In this document: one piece after another, positions 34,355 through 46,072 of the stretch
Layout of the letters: each line of letters opens with the position of its first letter
How positions within the stretch are numbered: the stretch's first letter is position 1
Source of the DNA: Laburnicola sp. R22_1
Taxonomy: Eukaryota; Ascomycota; Dothideomycetes; Pleosporales; Didymosphaeriaceae
Length of the DNA: 64,000 nucleotides
Assembly (NCBI GenBank): GCA_014281115.1
Contig: JACONQ010000012.1
Span: 2,232,001 to 2,296,000 of the forward strand
Reading direction: 5' to 3'
Made by a program: the position numbers and the translations under genes
The notes under the pieces: model-generated
Databases searched by the model: none
Told to the model about the DNA's origin: nothing
The model's input: the letters and a program-made list of their open reading frames with translations, nothing else

Positions 34355-36674
34355 ATGCACGACCTCGATTCCGAGAAGGGACTCTCGAAACACGAAGATA
34401 TCGTCAACCGAAGAATGCGTTCTAAGCGCCTGTCGCTACTTGATAGCCAAGCTCCCAATCCCAGTCTGGAAGATGAACAACGACGCAGATCGAACTATTC
34501 GAACCCTGTCAGCAACAGGCTAGAGACATTGAAAAAAGGCACCGCATCCAAGTCCCTTTCTAAATCCCAACATCACCAACCGCAACGCGCTGAAAGCCAG
34601 CACACGTCTGACTCTCAGGCCTTCATTTCACCCAACGAGCCCGCACAAGAGCCCCCCACAACCGATCCCTACGCCATCTCTACCAATGCTTTCTTCGACG
34701 CCACCGTGAGCCTCCCCACCACTCTTCCACACCCAGGTCCCCCCTCCGACAAATGGACCGCCTTCCTCCACTACCTAGAATGGCTCTTTACCGTCCTACC
34801 CGACGACGCCCCAGCCACGAACAAGTCAGCAGCCAAACCCAAACGCAAGAATAAACGCACGTTGAAAAATGGCCTTCGTGCCCGGGCAGCCGTGCTAGCG
34901 GAATTCGGCCACTTGCTCGACCGGTGGGGCCCTCATGTTCCGAGCGAGCATAAATGGAGCGTGAGGGTGCGGCAGTTGTGTGAGATGTGGGAGAGGCCGC
35001 TGCGGGATGTGCCGTCTTGGGGTGTTGAGGTTGAGGGGACGGCGGGGTTAAGGGTTGGTGGGGAGGTGGATGGGGGGAGTGAGGGGGCGAGGTGGCTCGT
35101 GTTGCGGAGGCGTTGTGGGTGCATGCTAGGGAGTTTGGGGAGAAGTGGGAGAATGTTGGGAGGGTTGTGTTTGGGGGTTTTGAGGGGGAAGGGCAGGATA
35201 GTGCTGTGTGGGAGGATGTTAGTGGATTGTTGAATGATGGGAGTCTTTTGAGACGAAACGGCGGGGTTATTGATGATGATAACGTGGAAGAAAGACGGGA
35301 AAATAGGCCGTCTTCTGGTGGTCGAAGGAGGTCTGTCGTATTTGGGAAGAAGACAGACAAGCAAGACGCGGGATTCGAGTTCTTCCCGCATAGCTCCAGC
35401 GATCATACACGGAAATACCGCCACGTGACTCAACAAGCGGGTAGGAAACTACATGCGCAGATTCTACCTCACTGCCAGAATATCCGTGGCAACACGCAAC
35501 TGCAAAGTCACCATTCGCAGGACATGCAACAAGACGTGGTCGAAACCCTCGAAGAAAATACACCAAATGTCGCCGATCTAAACACATCGGTCGATCATCC
35601 TCCATCCCCACAGACTCACGAGCCACTCCTTGAAGACTGGCATCTCGAGACCTCCAATCTTACCACCGGCCCGAGAGATGCAATCCATGAGACCGAAACA
35701 CATACCCAGATCGGGCACAATCATCGCCTATCACGAAAACTAACTGGATCGACGCTACATTCACAAATGTCCGTCGCAGACGCCTCGTCTCGCGATCTGA
35801 GCTCCTTGGCCCAAATACCGAGCTCAAAGACGTCGAGGACTAGCTTTGACTTCTCGCCTACCACGCAGGTAGCCTCGAAACCTACCAGGGCTATGCACAG
35901 GAATGGTTCTTTGGAGTGGGAGAAGTTGGACACGGCATCAGTATCGGCATCAGCATCTCTCCGCTCAGCAGAAGATCCAATCCTGGATGACGGTCAGCTA
36001 GACCCCTCTTATACCGAGCAGAACCCGCATAATACCCAGACCCTTCAAAGGTCAACTTCAAACGAACTCAACCCCAAACCCCCCACAGCCTCCCCCAAAA
36101 CATCACCTACCTCAATTTCAACCCAGCCGCTCCCCCTACCACAGAATCCCGCACGCACACCCCGCCTAGGCATCCTCCCTTCACCCACCAATTCCACACC
36201 CCCAACCTCCCCTACCCCCCACCACACCACCCCCTCATCCCCCGAGCAAAAAGCCCATATCACCCCCTACCCACAACCACCCATTTCTATTCCCCACCCC
36301 CGTCGCCATCCCCACCAACCCCCCCACCAAAACCCTACCTTCACCCCTTCCGCCCCTTACCCCCCGATCCAGACCTCCTACACCGCCCCTCTACCCCTGG
36401 CCCGCCACCCCCGCCTAAAGACGCGCCTCAGTTGTCTCAAAATATACGCCAGCCGCGAACGCTACGCTTCGCACCTATACCGTTTTCGCTGAGCGCGACG
36501 AATGAGCGGTCGTATGAGGTTGTTGGGGATGGGGAGGAGGGAGGGAGAGTGAGGGCGGAAGGGAGAGGGGAAGGGAGAGAGGGAGGGAGGAGGCTTTGCG
36601 CATGCATGCTGAAGGCGCATAGAATGAGTTCAAGGAAGGGCGGGGGGAGCAGGCCGGAGGCGGAGGCGGATTAG
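34355..36674 (+). pseudogene. unknown conserved-looking gene with two apparent frameshifts
   Basis: Three overlapping plus-strand frames each carry sequence that looks like one continuous protein. Frame A (34355 to about 35110) starts MHDLDSEKGLSKHED and contains WTAFLHYLEWLFTVLP and a basic KPKRKNKRTLKNG stretch. Frame B (about 35095 to 36300) starts near AEALWVHAREFGEKW. Frame C runs to the stop at 36672-36674 and contains LSQNIRQPRTLRFAPIPFS. The A-to-B shift falls among G-runs and the B-to-C shift among C-runs. A 38-bp intron (35054-35091) could join A to B, but it is unusually short. Either sequence errors in homopolymers or a real inactivation would explain it. I do not recognise the function. 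Confidence 0.55.
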
Positions 36675-37809
36675 TTAGGACAGGTGAGTGTGTGATTTGC
36701 GTAGGGGATGCTGAAAATGGTTCGTCTTGTAAATTGTAAAATTTGCTGGCTGGTACGAGGTATGGTCCAACGTATTTAGACTAAGTTGTTTAGAACAGCG
36801 GGATAAGGTGTAATGCTGTTGTTCTCCTCTTGTGCCGAAACTCTCGGTCGACCACGGTATGAGACACTCAACGGCACCAGGCGATGCAGCAATTCGTGAG
36901 GCCTCCAGTTAAAGAGTTAGGAGTATAGTTAACTTTTGTATTACCTATCCTAGGGTAACACATAGTACTTAGACTTTTGTATGAGTCTTGTAAAGGCCTC
37001 ACGAAATATCACACCACCTGGTGACGGATTATTCCTTGCTGCCACTGATGTAAACGCAGAACGGAACACATATGCTTTCTCCAGGCCTACTCTTTCTCTA
37101 CGAAAAAACATGATATATACACAGGGTGGCTTCAAGTACACATATAGAAACAGCATCGCTATGATACATAAGACAGCTACGCTGCGTCTCGTGACTCGCA
37201 CCCACAGGAATTGCACACAATTACACACACTTAGAAAGTAAGACCAATTGAGGAAAGGAACAACCCTTACCTTTGATCCTACCTTAAAAGCCGCTAGAGC
37301 GTGCTAACCTACATATACCTACCCGCCAAAGATATAGGAAAGAAGTACACACGAAAGAAAATAGACCATGCTTGGAAATTTGTCTGAACCCTACCCATCT
37401 GCAGTCTGAACCACCTGCGACTTGCACAATCACTGGTGCCAGTAGGTACTCCATTACCATATTTCTTTTGACTGGGCAAGCTGGCGGCAAATTTGCTCCA
37501 ATGCCAGACCTTCTTTCTTCTGGAAGATAAATCATGATGAACTCCGGGAATTTTTGAAGACGGTTTTGTTCTTGGTTTCGGACTTTTGATAGCGCAAGAA
37601 TTCGGACGTTCATCCATAACGGCGGGTTTGCCAGAAAATGTATCGCCCGACTGCTTACCCTCTGCAATCATGTACGAGGCTACTGTGGGATCCATGAGGT
37701 TACTTTGCTGTTCTTACCCTCATTGTTGATCAAGGGTTAGATGACAAGGCGAAAAGGAAGGTAACCTTTTGACAAACCATAGCAGAGCGCACCAAGCGGA
37801 CGCTCAAGC
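36675..37809. other. intergenic, convergent
   Basis: 1.1 kb between the broken gene and the 3' end of U1-70K. A 128-codon minus-strand frame (37695-37309) has no recognisable features and is probably chance. Nothing else is seen. Confidence 0.45.
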
Positions 37810-39118
37810 TCAGTATCTGCGGCGCTGTCTCGGGTCGTCGTAGCTGTCGCCTTCGTAGCCACGCTTCCTCGAGCCAGGGTCGTCTCGGCTGCCACCGCCA
37901 TACCCACCATCGCGATCCCGGTATCGATCTCGGCTGCCCAAGGGCTCATTGTTCGCACCGCTGGAGCCTCGTCCGCCATAGTCGCGTCGATCACCGCGGT
38001 CACCTCGATCGCCTCCGAAACGGCCTCCGCTTCGATCACCGCGGTCACCTCGATCGCCTCCGAAACGGCCTCCGCTTCGATCACCTCCACCGAATCCGTC
38101 TCGAGGGCCACGGGGGCCGGCCGGGGCGCCATCTGGGGGACCATATCCGTTAGGCTGGTAACCAATGCCGCGACGATCACCTCCAAATCCTCCACCTCGA
38201 TCACCTCCGCGATCACCTCCGAAACCACCACCTCCTCGGCCTCCTCCACCATAACCGCCGCGGAAGGCGCCTCCACGATCACCGAAGCCTCCGCCGCGCC
38301 CACCACCGCCGCCAAATCGACCTGGGCCTCCGAACCCACCGCCTCGGGCACCAAAACCGCCACCAGGACCGGCAGGCGCACTGAAGCCACCTGGGCCGCC
38401 AGGGCGAGGAGCAGGACCCTTGGTGTAGCCGCGCCCACCGAGCCCACCACCGAAGCGGCGGGGTCGCCAGCCCGTTACTGTGCGTCCGCGCTCGACATCG
38501 ACTAGCACGCGACGATTCCTGATCATAAGATTGTCCGTCTCCTTGTAAGCAGCCTTCATGTCCTTCTCGCGTTCGAACACGATGAAGGCATATCCGCGCT
38601 TGCGCTTCTTGAGCGGCGCGTCGGGATCAGCTTTGATATTGTCGACAATGCGGATGCGCTCGATTGGACCGAAGCGACTGAACTCGCGCTCGAGATCGTC
38701 TGTGGTGGTGAGCCAGGGCAGGCGGGCAACGAAGAGTGTCTTGAAGGCATCACCCTCGACCTTGGGGTCCTCCTGGGGCTTGTCTGGGCGAGTGTTAGCT
38801 GCTGTACAAACCGTGAGAGTTGCGCAGCTGGATGCGCGTATTCAGTGATGGCATACAGTTTTTGACCCCTTCGCTGAGAAGCTTCTCCTGCTTCTCCTTT
38901 TTCTCCAGCTTCTTGCGGTCGCGCTTCTGCAGCCAGCTGTCGCTGGGGACGTATCCATCGTTGTCCTTGTACGCGCGCAGTTGGTCCATGTACTGCGCGA
39001 TGCCGCCGATGTTGGGCGTCTGGCGCTTCTCGGGCGCATGGTCGGTGGGCTCAGCCCAGCGCAGCGGCGGGCGCGGGGCGAACAGCTGGAGCAGCGTGTG
39101 CGGGAGCTTGTCCGTCAT
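37810..39118 (-). CDS. U1 snRNP 70 kDa protein homologue
   Basis: Two exons (39118-38857 and 38783-37810) with a 73-bp GTATGC...CCAG intron give 411 aa. The N-terminus [20 protein letters not shown] is the U1-70K signature that contacts the U1 core. It is followed by a helix-rich stretch and one RRM with RNP2 LFVARL and RNP1 RGYAFIVF, which binds U1 stem-loop I. The C-terminal 200 residues are Gly/Arg/Asp-rich (RGG-like) instead of the long RS domain of animals. Role: 5' splice-site recognition in the nucleus, fitting the intron-rich genes around it. Perfect 45-bp repeats occur in the tail. Confidence 0.93.
37987..38085 (-). repeat. perfect 45-bp tandem repeat, 2.2 copies
   Basis: Units 37987-38031 and 38032-38076 are identical, with nine further matching bases. 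They encode 15-residue units with [13 protein letters not shown] in the U1-70K tail. Exact identity suggests a recent slippage or unequal-exchange event. Confidence 0.9.
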
Positions 39119-39352
39119 TGCGAACTTGGTCCTGCGCTGCGCGTCAGGATGCGATCTGATAAATGTGGTTGCGAAGAGGTGTGTGGAGCGGCGATGGAGA
39201 AAAGGTGTCGGGAAGGAGCTCCAGGATAGCTTGGCCCGCCCGGGACGTGATAGCGCTGTCGCGGGCGCCAAGGCTTCGAAAAGCTCGGGATCGCAGGTCG
39301 CATCCGATTGATTGACAGTGAAGGCATCCCCATCGCAGCTCCCGCTTCAAAC

Positions 39353-39866
39353 ATGCCGCTGTCGGCCATCAAGACGGTTGCACAGGCCCAGGTGAGTTTG
39401 GATTGTCATGTTCTCTCTTCAATCACTGCCTACACGCCCCTTGAATCGCTACCTACGCCCGCAGACGACCTCTAGCTAACAACCGCAGAATGGCGTCGGC
39501 GCCTTCATTTTCCCTTGCAAGCGCATGGTCTTCCAGTACTGCGACTGGGCCGGCTCCTCGCGCGGCATGAACGCCTTCATCAAGAACTCCCTTCCCGCCT
39601 TCGCAAAGCGCAACCCCCAGATCGAAATTTGCGTCTATCCGCGCCACGGCCACCACCCCGCTGTCACCGCATCCTACATCAACGGCAATCAGAGGTCTAT
39701 ATGTGTAAAGAACTTGCAAAACGAAGGTGTGAGGGAAAAGGTCGAGCTGCTGAGGAACTCGCGTGGTGTCAAAAACAAGAGGATTGCGAACAAGCCCGTT
39801 ACCAGTATCAATGAGAGTGTTAGGGGTGTTTGGAGTCCGTTCCACGGGGCTAAGATCAAGATATAG
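39353..39866 (+). CDS. mitochondrial large-subunit ribosomal protein mL43 (L51/S25/CI-B8 domain)
   Basis: Two exons (39353-39391 and 39489-39866) with a 97-bp intron give 138 aa. Exon one encodes MPLSAIKTVAQAQ. The body has the thioredoxin-like L51/S25/CI-B8 fold features: CDWAGSSRGMNAFI, LPAFAKRNPQIEI, YPRHGHHPAVTASYING and the ending WSPFHGAKIKI. It belongs to the 54S mitochondrial ribosome. Head-to-head with U1-70K: the two starts are about 234 bp apart, so the promoter is probably shared. Confidence 0.92.
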
Positions 39867-40139
39867 TCGGCGGGACACGTTCACGGACGCGAAGTGGAGG
39901 AGCTTGGGTCATAGATTTGCATCGCCGGGCGTATCAGGGTTGGACATGTACAGAAGCTGTGCAATACTGTATAAATACACAATTCCAAGGACTCACGGTA
40001 CTGCGCGATACTGCGCGATAGCACAATCGTCTCATTTGTGTGGTTTACTCCAAGCAGGTAACGTTGATTCGTCCATGCAGTCCACTATGTCCAACGCGAT
40101 TTTCCCCTGTTCCTACAAGCGCGCCTCGCCACCATGCAT

Positions 40140-41055
<916 letters not shown>

Positions 41056-41625
41056 TTTTGCGGTTGGTTTCCGAAATCTCACTGGAATTGGTAGGAGTTA
41101 AAAAAGAAGGAGCTGCGAGTATTAGAATTGATGCGTGTTGTTGCAATGCGTTGTCGGGTGGTCAGTTCAGTTTCGTGGATGGCGGGGTACCTGGAGCCTG
41201 GAGGGGTCGTCATATGTCGTCGGTCTGAGCTGTTGGCGGCGTCCACAACTCGCCGATCTTCGGGTTGCATTTGACACGGCCGTGGGCGGAAGGAAAAAGA
41301 ATGGAGATGCAAAGCCTTTACGCGTTCCTCTCCGAGTTTGAGGTTGCCGTCTCCTCATGCTGTGGCCATCATCCTTGCCCGCGCGTGGAGCCATCCCACA
41401 TTTCTCGGAGCGCGGTAGCTCAACAAAGTCCACGCAGTTCAAAGCTCGTCTACATTCACGGCTTAATTGGGGTCTTGCTTCGTTGAAAGCAAGCTCAGCA
41501 AGCAGCAGCGAAGCCGTGGCCGCCATAATTAGGAATAGTAGCTCGGCCATACGACAAAAAGCACTCTCCAGGCGTCACAGTGGTGCACCCGAGCCTCCAC
41601 CATCTCTACAGGAATCCTGCACACC
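41056..41625. other. divergent intergenic region (TPI / CHY zinc finger)
   Basis: 570 bp carrying both promoters. No gene is supported. TPI 5' leader sequence lies at its left end. Confidence 0.5.
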
Positions 41626-42133
41626 ATGGACCCCTCCCCCCCACAAACCTCCCCCCCACCCATACACAGCTTCTCAATCACCGCACTAACGCAGTTGTTA
41701 GAAACTAGATCCCCCTTTTACACCCCCTTCCCTTTTAGGACTAGCGTACTAGTACCTATATATAGGCACTACTACCCTATATTAGATAGCAATACACACA
41801 ATTGTCAACTTCTTAACCTAGATCCAATAGCAGTGTACCCACTGGTCATCCCCACTCGGCATCATCGCAATCAAACACTTCTGCTGCCGCAAATTCTACG
41901 CCTGCATAGGCTGCCACAATACATGCGAGACGCACAAGCCAGACGTATGGCCACGAGAGCATCGAGGTGAAGCAGCAGTGCTGTGGGGAAGATGCAAGTA
42001 CGTGTTGACTGTGGAAGAGTATATGAAGAGTGGGTCTGTTTGTATCAAGTGTGGGAGTGGGTTTAATCCTGGATGTAAGAGGCATTGGGAGTTGGATTTT
42101 GATATGGTTGACGATGAGGATGTGACGAAGTAG
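41626..42133 (+). CDS. small CHY-type zinc-finger protein
   Basis: Two exons inferred: 41626-41745 (MDPSPPQTSPPPIHSFSI...) and 41831-42133, about 140 aa. The intron starts GTACTA (an alternative donor lies 6 bp on) and ends CCAATAG; both choices keep frame. Exon two reads CTHWSSPLGIIAIKHFCC, KFYACIGCHNTCETHKPDVW, LTVEEYM, then CIKCGSGFNPGCKRHW. This is the CHY zinc-finger layout of fungal proteins related to yeast Hot13, which acts in the mitochondrial intermembrane space. One expected ligand is changed: where the family has CGxC, this protein has WGRC (TGG at 41984-41986). It may have lost one zinc site, or the base may be an error. Confidence 0.75.
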
Positions 42134-42389
42134 TCAGCGACATATAGAGTAAAATTAGAGAACCTTCCATTCACCGGCCACGCTGTTTCGATATGTGTAA
42201 CATAAGATCGAGCGCTGAGTGATGTAACCTAACATTTCTTCGCACTGCTCCCCCTGCCAGCATACAAATCTTCGTGTCCTCTACTCTGTATATCGATACA
42301 AGTCACGTCCCATCTTCCTGAGATAGCGTCGTACATATTCATCGTGTCCTTTCCCCCGACGTCATTTCATAACATGGCGCATAGTAACA

Positions 42390-43976
42390 TCAAATTACAC
42401 AAGCCACCTCCGTCCACCCCACACTCCACTTCACACTCCCCATAATAACCACCAATACCGCGACACCGGCCGCCACACTCGCAAAAGCATACTTGTACGC
42501 ATGCCCACTTCTCAGCCCCTTAAGCTCCAGCATCCACGTCGATACCGTGGTTAGACACCCACAAAACCCATCCATCAATCCCTGCAACAACTGACACGCC
42601 ACTCTTCCACCTCCCACGCCCGACCCGGAGATCTCCACGTGCTGTAGGTCGTATGCCATGCCTAACACCGCAGTGCCAAAAATATTGACAGTAAAAGTGC
42701 CAAGAGGGAAGGTGGCGACGAAAGGGTTGAGTAAGAGGGAAAGATAAAAGCGGAGGATGCAGCCCAAGGGTGCGAAAACGCATGCGAAGAGAGCTTGACC
42801 GCGCCATGTCTCGTTCGACCAGGACCCTTTGCTCGCAGGGCCAGATGGACGGTCGGGAGGCCAGATTACCATTATGATGGCGCCGAGCCACGCAGTCCAG
42901 CCGAGGAATACGATAAACGGGTCAAGAAGTTTGCGTATAAGGCGAAAGGGAAGCGTGGGTGTGAAGCGGTCCAAGAGGATGGAGGTATGACGGCCAAGTT
43001 CGAGGGCGAAGAAACATACCGCAATAGTGATGATGATGATGGCGAGGCCTGCCATAAAGGAGTAGCCACCAGAGCGAGGGAGTGGCGTATCAGTGGCAGG
43101 GGAACTAAGATGGTTTACGAAAGCGAGGAAGACGTCGCGTATGAGGTTCGAGAAGCTGGTCAAGGAGCCGCAGAAGCCTGTCGCTAGGCCAATGTAAAGC
43201 GGTACCGTTTTCTTGACTTTCGTGTGTGAAAATGCTTTGGCTGCCTGATTGCTCTCCTCGGGGGATTTTTCTTCGTCGGAAGGGAGTGTCCGCAGGGATG
43301 AAGGGGCAGGGTGTCCCCATTCTTCGCGAAAGAGGCGGCGGTCCTGGGAGAGGAAACCCATGAAGAGCGTGCCGGCAAAGTTTGCCCAGAGGACGGGGAA
43401 GATGGAAGGAGTGCCCGGGTAAAAGGTAAGCCATTGGAGGCCGAGTCGTGCCAGTGTCCCCAGGATCGAGAAGAGTATGAGGTAGGAGATGCTGTAGAGC
43501 TCGGTGGCAAAGCGGGAATGAGAGGGCTGATTCGCGTTTTCGGGTCTTCGTATGGGAGGAAGTGCAGTGATGTCGGATACAGCGCCCGGCGTCGCTCTGC
43601 CGGGTAAGTGGCCAGCGTCATCTACTCCCGTCCTGCGTCCTGAGTCGGGTCGCGCAGCACTCTGAGGGGACCCCAGTCGATAGCTAGCCGTGCTCTTGCT
43701 GCGAGCCCTCGTCCTGTCTAAGCTCCGCTTCCTCTGCGACATACGCGGCACGTTGGGCGCGGGCGAAGCGCTGTCCGGGCTCCCGGGCACCAGCGGAGGA
43801 GAGGCGTAGTCATATTCGAGAGCATAGTCGAGAGTGTGATCGCGGGCCCATGGGCTGCTCACAGGGCGTGAGTTCGGGCGCGATGGCGTATGCGGGCGGT
43901 CGGAGCGCAAGGACGAGCGTTGGTGGTTGTAGTGCGAATCGCGTTTGCGGACAGATGCGTCGTCGGCGTCGGCCAT
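42390..43976 (-). CDS. FEX1: fluoride export channel FEX (double CrcB domain)
   Basis: Single exon, 528 aa. A 150-residue disordered Arg/Ser/Pro-rich N-terminus precedes two CrcB domains, as in eukaryotic FEX proteins. The first contains GTLARLGLQWL and WANFAGTLFMGFLSQ. The second contains GCILRFYLSLLL and GTFTVNIFGTAVLGM, with the pore Asn in both. A GFCGSLTSFSN / GFCGCLTTVSTW pair carries the Thr/Ser and Phe residues lining the fluoride path in each half. Role: passive export of F- at the plasma membrane. Convergent with the CHY gene and divergent from the UPRTase gene. Confidence 0.95.
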   Translation of the reverse strand: MADADDASVRKRDSHYNHQRSSLRSDRPHTPSRPNSRPVSSPWARDHTLDYALEYDYASPPLVPGSPDSASPAPNVPRMSQRKRSLDRTRARSKSTASYRLGSPQSAARPDSGRRTGVDDAGHLPGRATPGAVSDITALPPIRRPENANQPSHSRFATELYSISYLILFSILGTLARLGLQWLTFYPGTPSIFPVLWANFAGTLFMGFLSQDRRLFREEWGHPAPSSLRTLPSDEEKSPEESNQAAKAFSHTKVKKTVPLYIGLATGFCGSLTSFSNLIRDVFLAFVNHLSSPATDTPLPRSGGYSFMAGLAIIIITIAVCFFALELGRHTSILLDRFTPTLPFRLIRKLLDPFIVFLGWTAWLGAIIMVIWPPDRPSGPASKGSWSNETWRGQALFACVFAPLGCILRFYLSLLLNPFVATFPLGTFTVNIFGTAVLGMAYDLQHVEISGSGVGGGRVACQLLQGLMDGFCGCLTTVSTWMLELKGLRSGHAYKYAFASVAAGVAVLVVIMGSVKWSVGWTEVACVI

Positions 43977-44909
43977 GGTTGTGCCTCACGCGCCTTTTGC
44001 CTCAGTTGAGCGACGCGCCTATAGAAAGGCTGCGGATGCAAGAGGTCTGCGCGCCGCAGGAGGCGAGGCGACGTGTGGTGGACTCGATCATGCATTGTGT
44101 GTCACGACTCAACAGGCAGTTGGAAACACTGGTTGCACACCGTCTCGGGGTCTCATGATCGCCCCCAGGAACAGGCTTCTTGATTGCATTCCGCCATGCC
44201 GTTGGTAGCTAGCGGCGTAGCTTGGTCCTTGCATGGGCGCTGAGCTTCAGCTCATCTATCCGACCCTGCTCAATCACATGGTTCCCAATGGCGAACCTGC
44301 CCAAGTTCCTATAAAGTTAGTACTTGATCTAATAGGAAGATGGCAAAGCAAGAGTAGAAAATTTGCTTAGGCCAGGCACCACAAATTAACTAATTATAAT
44401 ACCTAGCTCCTGTACTCGGCCCCTTGCGGTCGAATCCGTAAATGACCGTGCTTTGCCCTCTTAGAGAGGAGACAGACAAGGAGTAGGAATGCCTAAGTAC
44501 CAGGTTAGATTGCAAAGTTGGTATCATACAATAAGCCACAGAAGGCAATGCGGTGACTCTTTTCTCCCTTACAAATTAGAAAATCTATAGTTGCTTGGAG
44601 GACAGAGGTTCAACACAATGCCGCTCTTGATCAGCTCTCGGCGCACCTTCACGCAAGTTCACGGGTTGAGTGCTGCGGGCTGCGGGTGTTCGGCGATGAA
44701 TACCAAATATTCGCTTGGCGCATGATATAGGCACTGCCCAGGTGCATTGGGTTGCTAATCAGATCGCTCCCAGGAACAGGTCTCGTCGCATTCCGCTATG
44801 CCGTTGGCAGTTAGCGACGTAGCTCGTAGCTTGATCCTTGCGTGGGCCCTGAGCTTCACGCGGTGGTGGTGATCTCTCCGACCCCGCTCCGCGCAACCAT
44901 CACATCGCA
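43977..44909. other. divergent FEX/UPRTase intergenic region with internal duplication
   Basis: 933 bp. It contains two diverged copies of the UPRTase upstream/start region (44157-44302 and 44762-44925) separated by about 460 bp of more AT-rich sequence with no gene. See findings. Confidence 0.6.
44157..44302 (+). repeat. truncated duplicate of the UPRTase 5' region (copy 1)
   Basis: Matches 44762-44925 through most of its length, including CCCAGGAACAGG, CATTCCG, ATGCCGTTGG, CTGAGCTTCA and the start-codon stretch CAATGGCGAACCTGCCC. After CCC the copies diverge, and copy 1 reaches a stop two codons later. Copy 2 drives the intact gene. Confidence 0.8.
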
Positions 44910-44925
44910 ATGGCGAACCTGCCCC
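44762..44925 (+). repeat. 5' region and start codon of UPRTase (copy 2)
   Basis: Partner of the copy at 44157-44302. It ends within the first codons of the intact UPRTase gene (ATG at 44910). Confidence 0.8.
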
Positions 44926-45664
44926 AGAATGCGCACATTTCGCAGCATCCATGCCTGCAGGCGAAGCTCTCGCAGCTGCGGTCCGCGAGCACAAGCTCCA
45001 AGGATGTACAGGTCCTGATACATGAAATCACCCTGTTGTTAGGATACGAGGCTTTGGCCCAGGGCTTGAAGACACAACCGGGGCCTCCGGTATGTCCCGG
45101 TGCACTGTGTTTCTTCTGACTATCTATCAGACCTGACACTCGTAGGACACATCGCCTTTAGGTTACAGCTACACCACAACCACAACCACACCCGCGCCCT
45201 CGTCCATCTCGCTAGTCCCCATCCTGCGCTCAGGCCTGTCCATGGTTCCCGCCCTCACCTCACTCCTCCCGCAACCCGTTCCAATCCATCATTTGGGCCT
45301 CTACCGTGAGAAGTCGACCCTCCAGCCCGTAGAATACTACAACAATCTCCCCTACCACAGCCCTACCGCCTCGAACCCGAATGCCACCGGGCCCTCGGAG
45401 CTCGCCATCGTTGTCGACCCCGTCATCGCGACAGGCGCGACAGCAGCTGCGGCTATCGATTCGCTGAAGGACTGGGGCGTGAAGAGGATCATCATGGTGA
45501 GTGTGCTGGCAACCGAAGAGGGCCTGAGGCATGCCTGTGCAGAGTGGGAAGACGGGGTAGAGGTTTGGGCTGGCGCCTGTGACGCCGAGGTCGACGATAA
45601 GGGTATGATAAAGCCCGGACTGGGAGATATTGGAGACAGGCTGTTTTTGACAATTGGCAAGTGA
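44910..45664 (+). CDS. uracil phosphoribosyltransferase family protein
   Basis: Two exons (44910-45089 and 45146-45664) with a 56-bp GTATGT...CGTAG intron give 232 aa. Features: LIHEITLLLGYEA, then LVPILRSGLSMVPALTS and IHHLGLYREKSTLQPVEYY, the PRPP-binding loop VVDPVIATGATAAAAID, and the UPRTase C-terminal PGLGDIGDRLF. The reaction would be uracil + PRPP to UMP, the pyrimidine salvage step. It resembles the bacterial Upp layout more than yeast Fur1. Some fungal members are fused or paralogous to uridine kinase; no kinase domain is present here. Confidence 0.9.
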
Positions 45665-46072
45665 GGCGAGAGCTGGTCGGCATTGTAGGGCACGATAGAT
45701 TTCGACTTAGCTTTGAAGCTAGCAATTTAGCTACCACTTCCACCAAGGGATGGACAGGCGATACCAAAGAGCAAACCTTGGAATGAATACGTGCACGTGT
45801 GATGCAGTGTATACCTGTGCATTTGATTCATACTGCTCGTGTTTAGAATGCTGGAAACACAACATTGAACGCGGAGTCCTGCATCCGGCCGCGGTCGTGT
45901 GACGTGGCCGGTACCGTTCCAAATGATAGGCTGAGGCAACATTCACTCAGGCAGGTACGCTAGGCTCGCTACCGTACTTGGTTTAGCACCTTCCCGCCGA
46001 ACTCAACCTCGACCCGGCGCCGTCAACCCAGCAACTTCAACGCACGACACAAAGCACTTCGTTTGTCGCTTG
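45665..46072. other. intergenic
   Basis: About 400 bp between two plus-strand genes. Nothing coding is supported. Confidence 0.5.

Noticed and set aside
37309..37695. 128-codon minus-strand ORF (MDPTVASYMIAEGKQ...)
   Set aside because: No recognisable motif, no splice partners and an intergenic setting; probably chance.
39990..40020. Direct repeat ACTGCGCGAT x2 between mL43 and TPI
   Set aside because: Only two 10-bp units; likely chance slippage with no linked feature.
44440..44451. Box B-like GGTCGAATCC hinting at a tRNA
   Set aside because: No box A at proper distance and no cloverleaf could be drawn.
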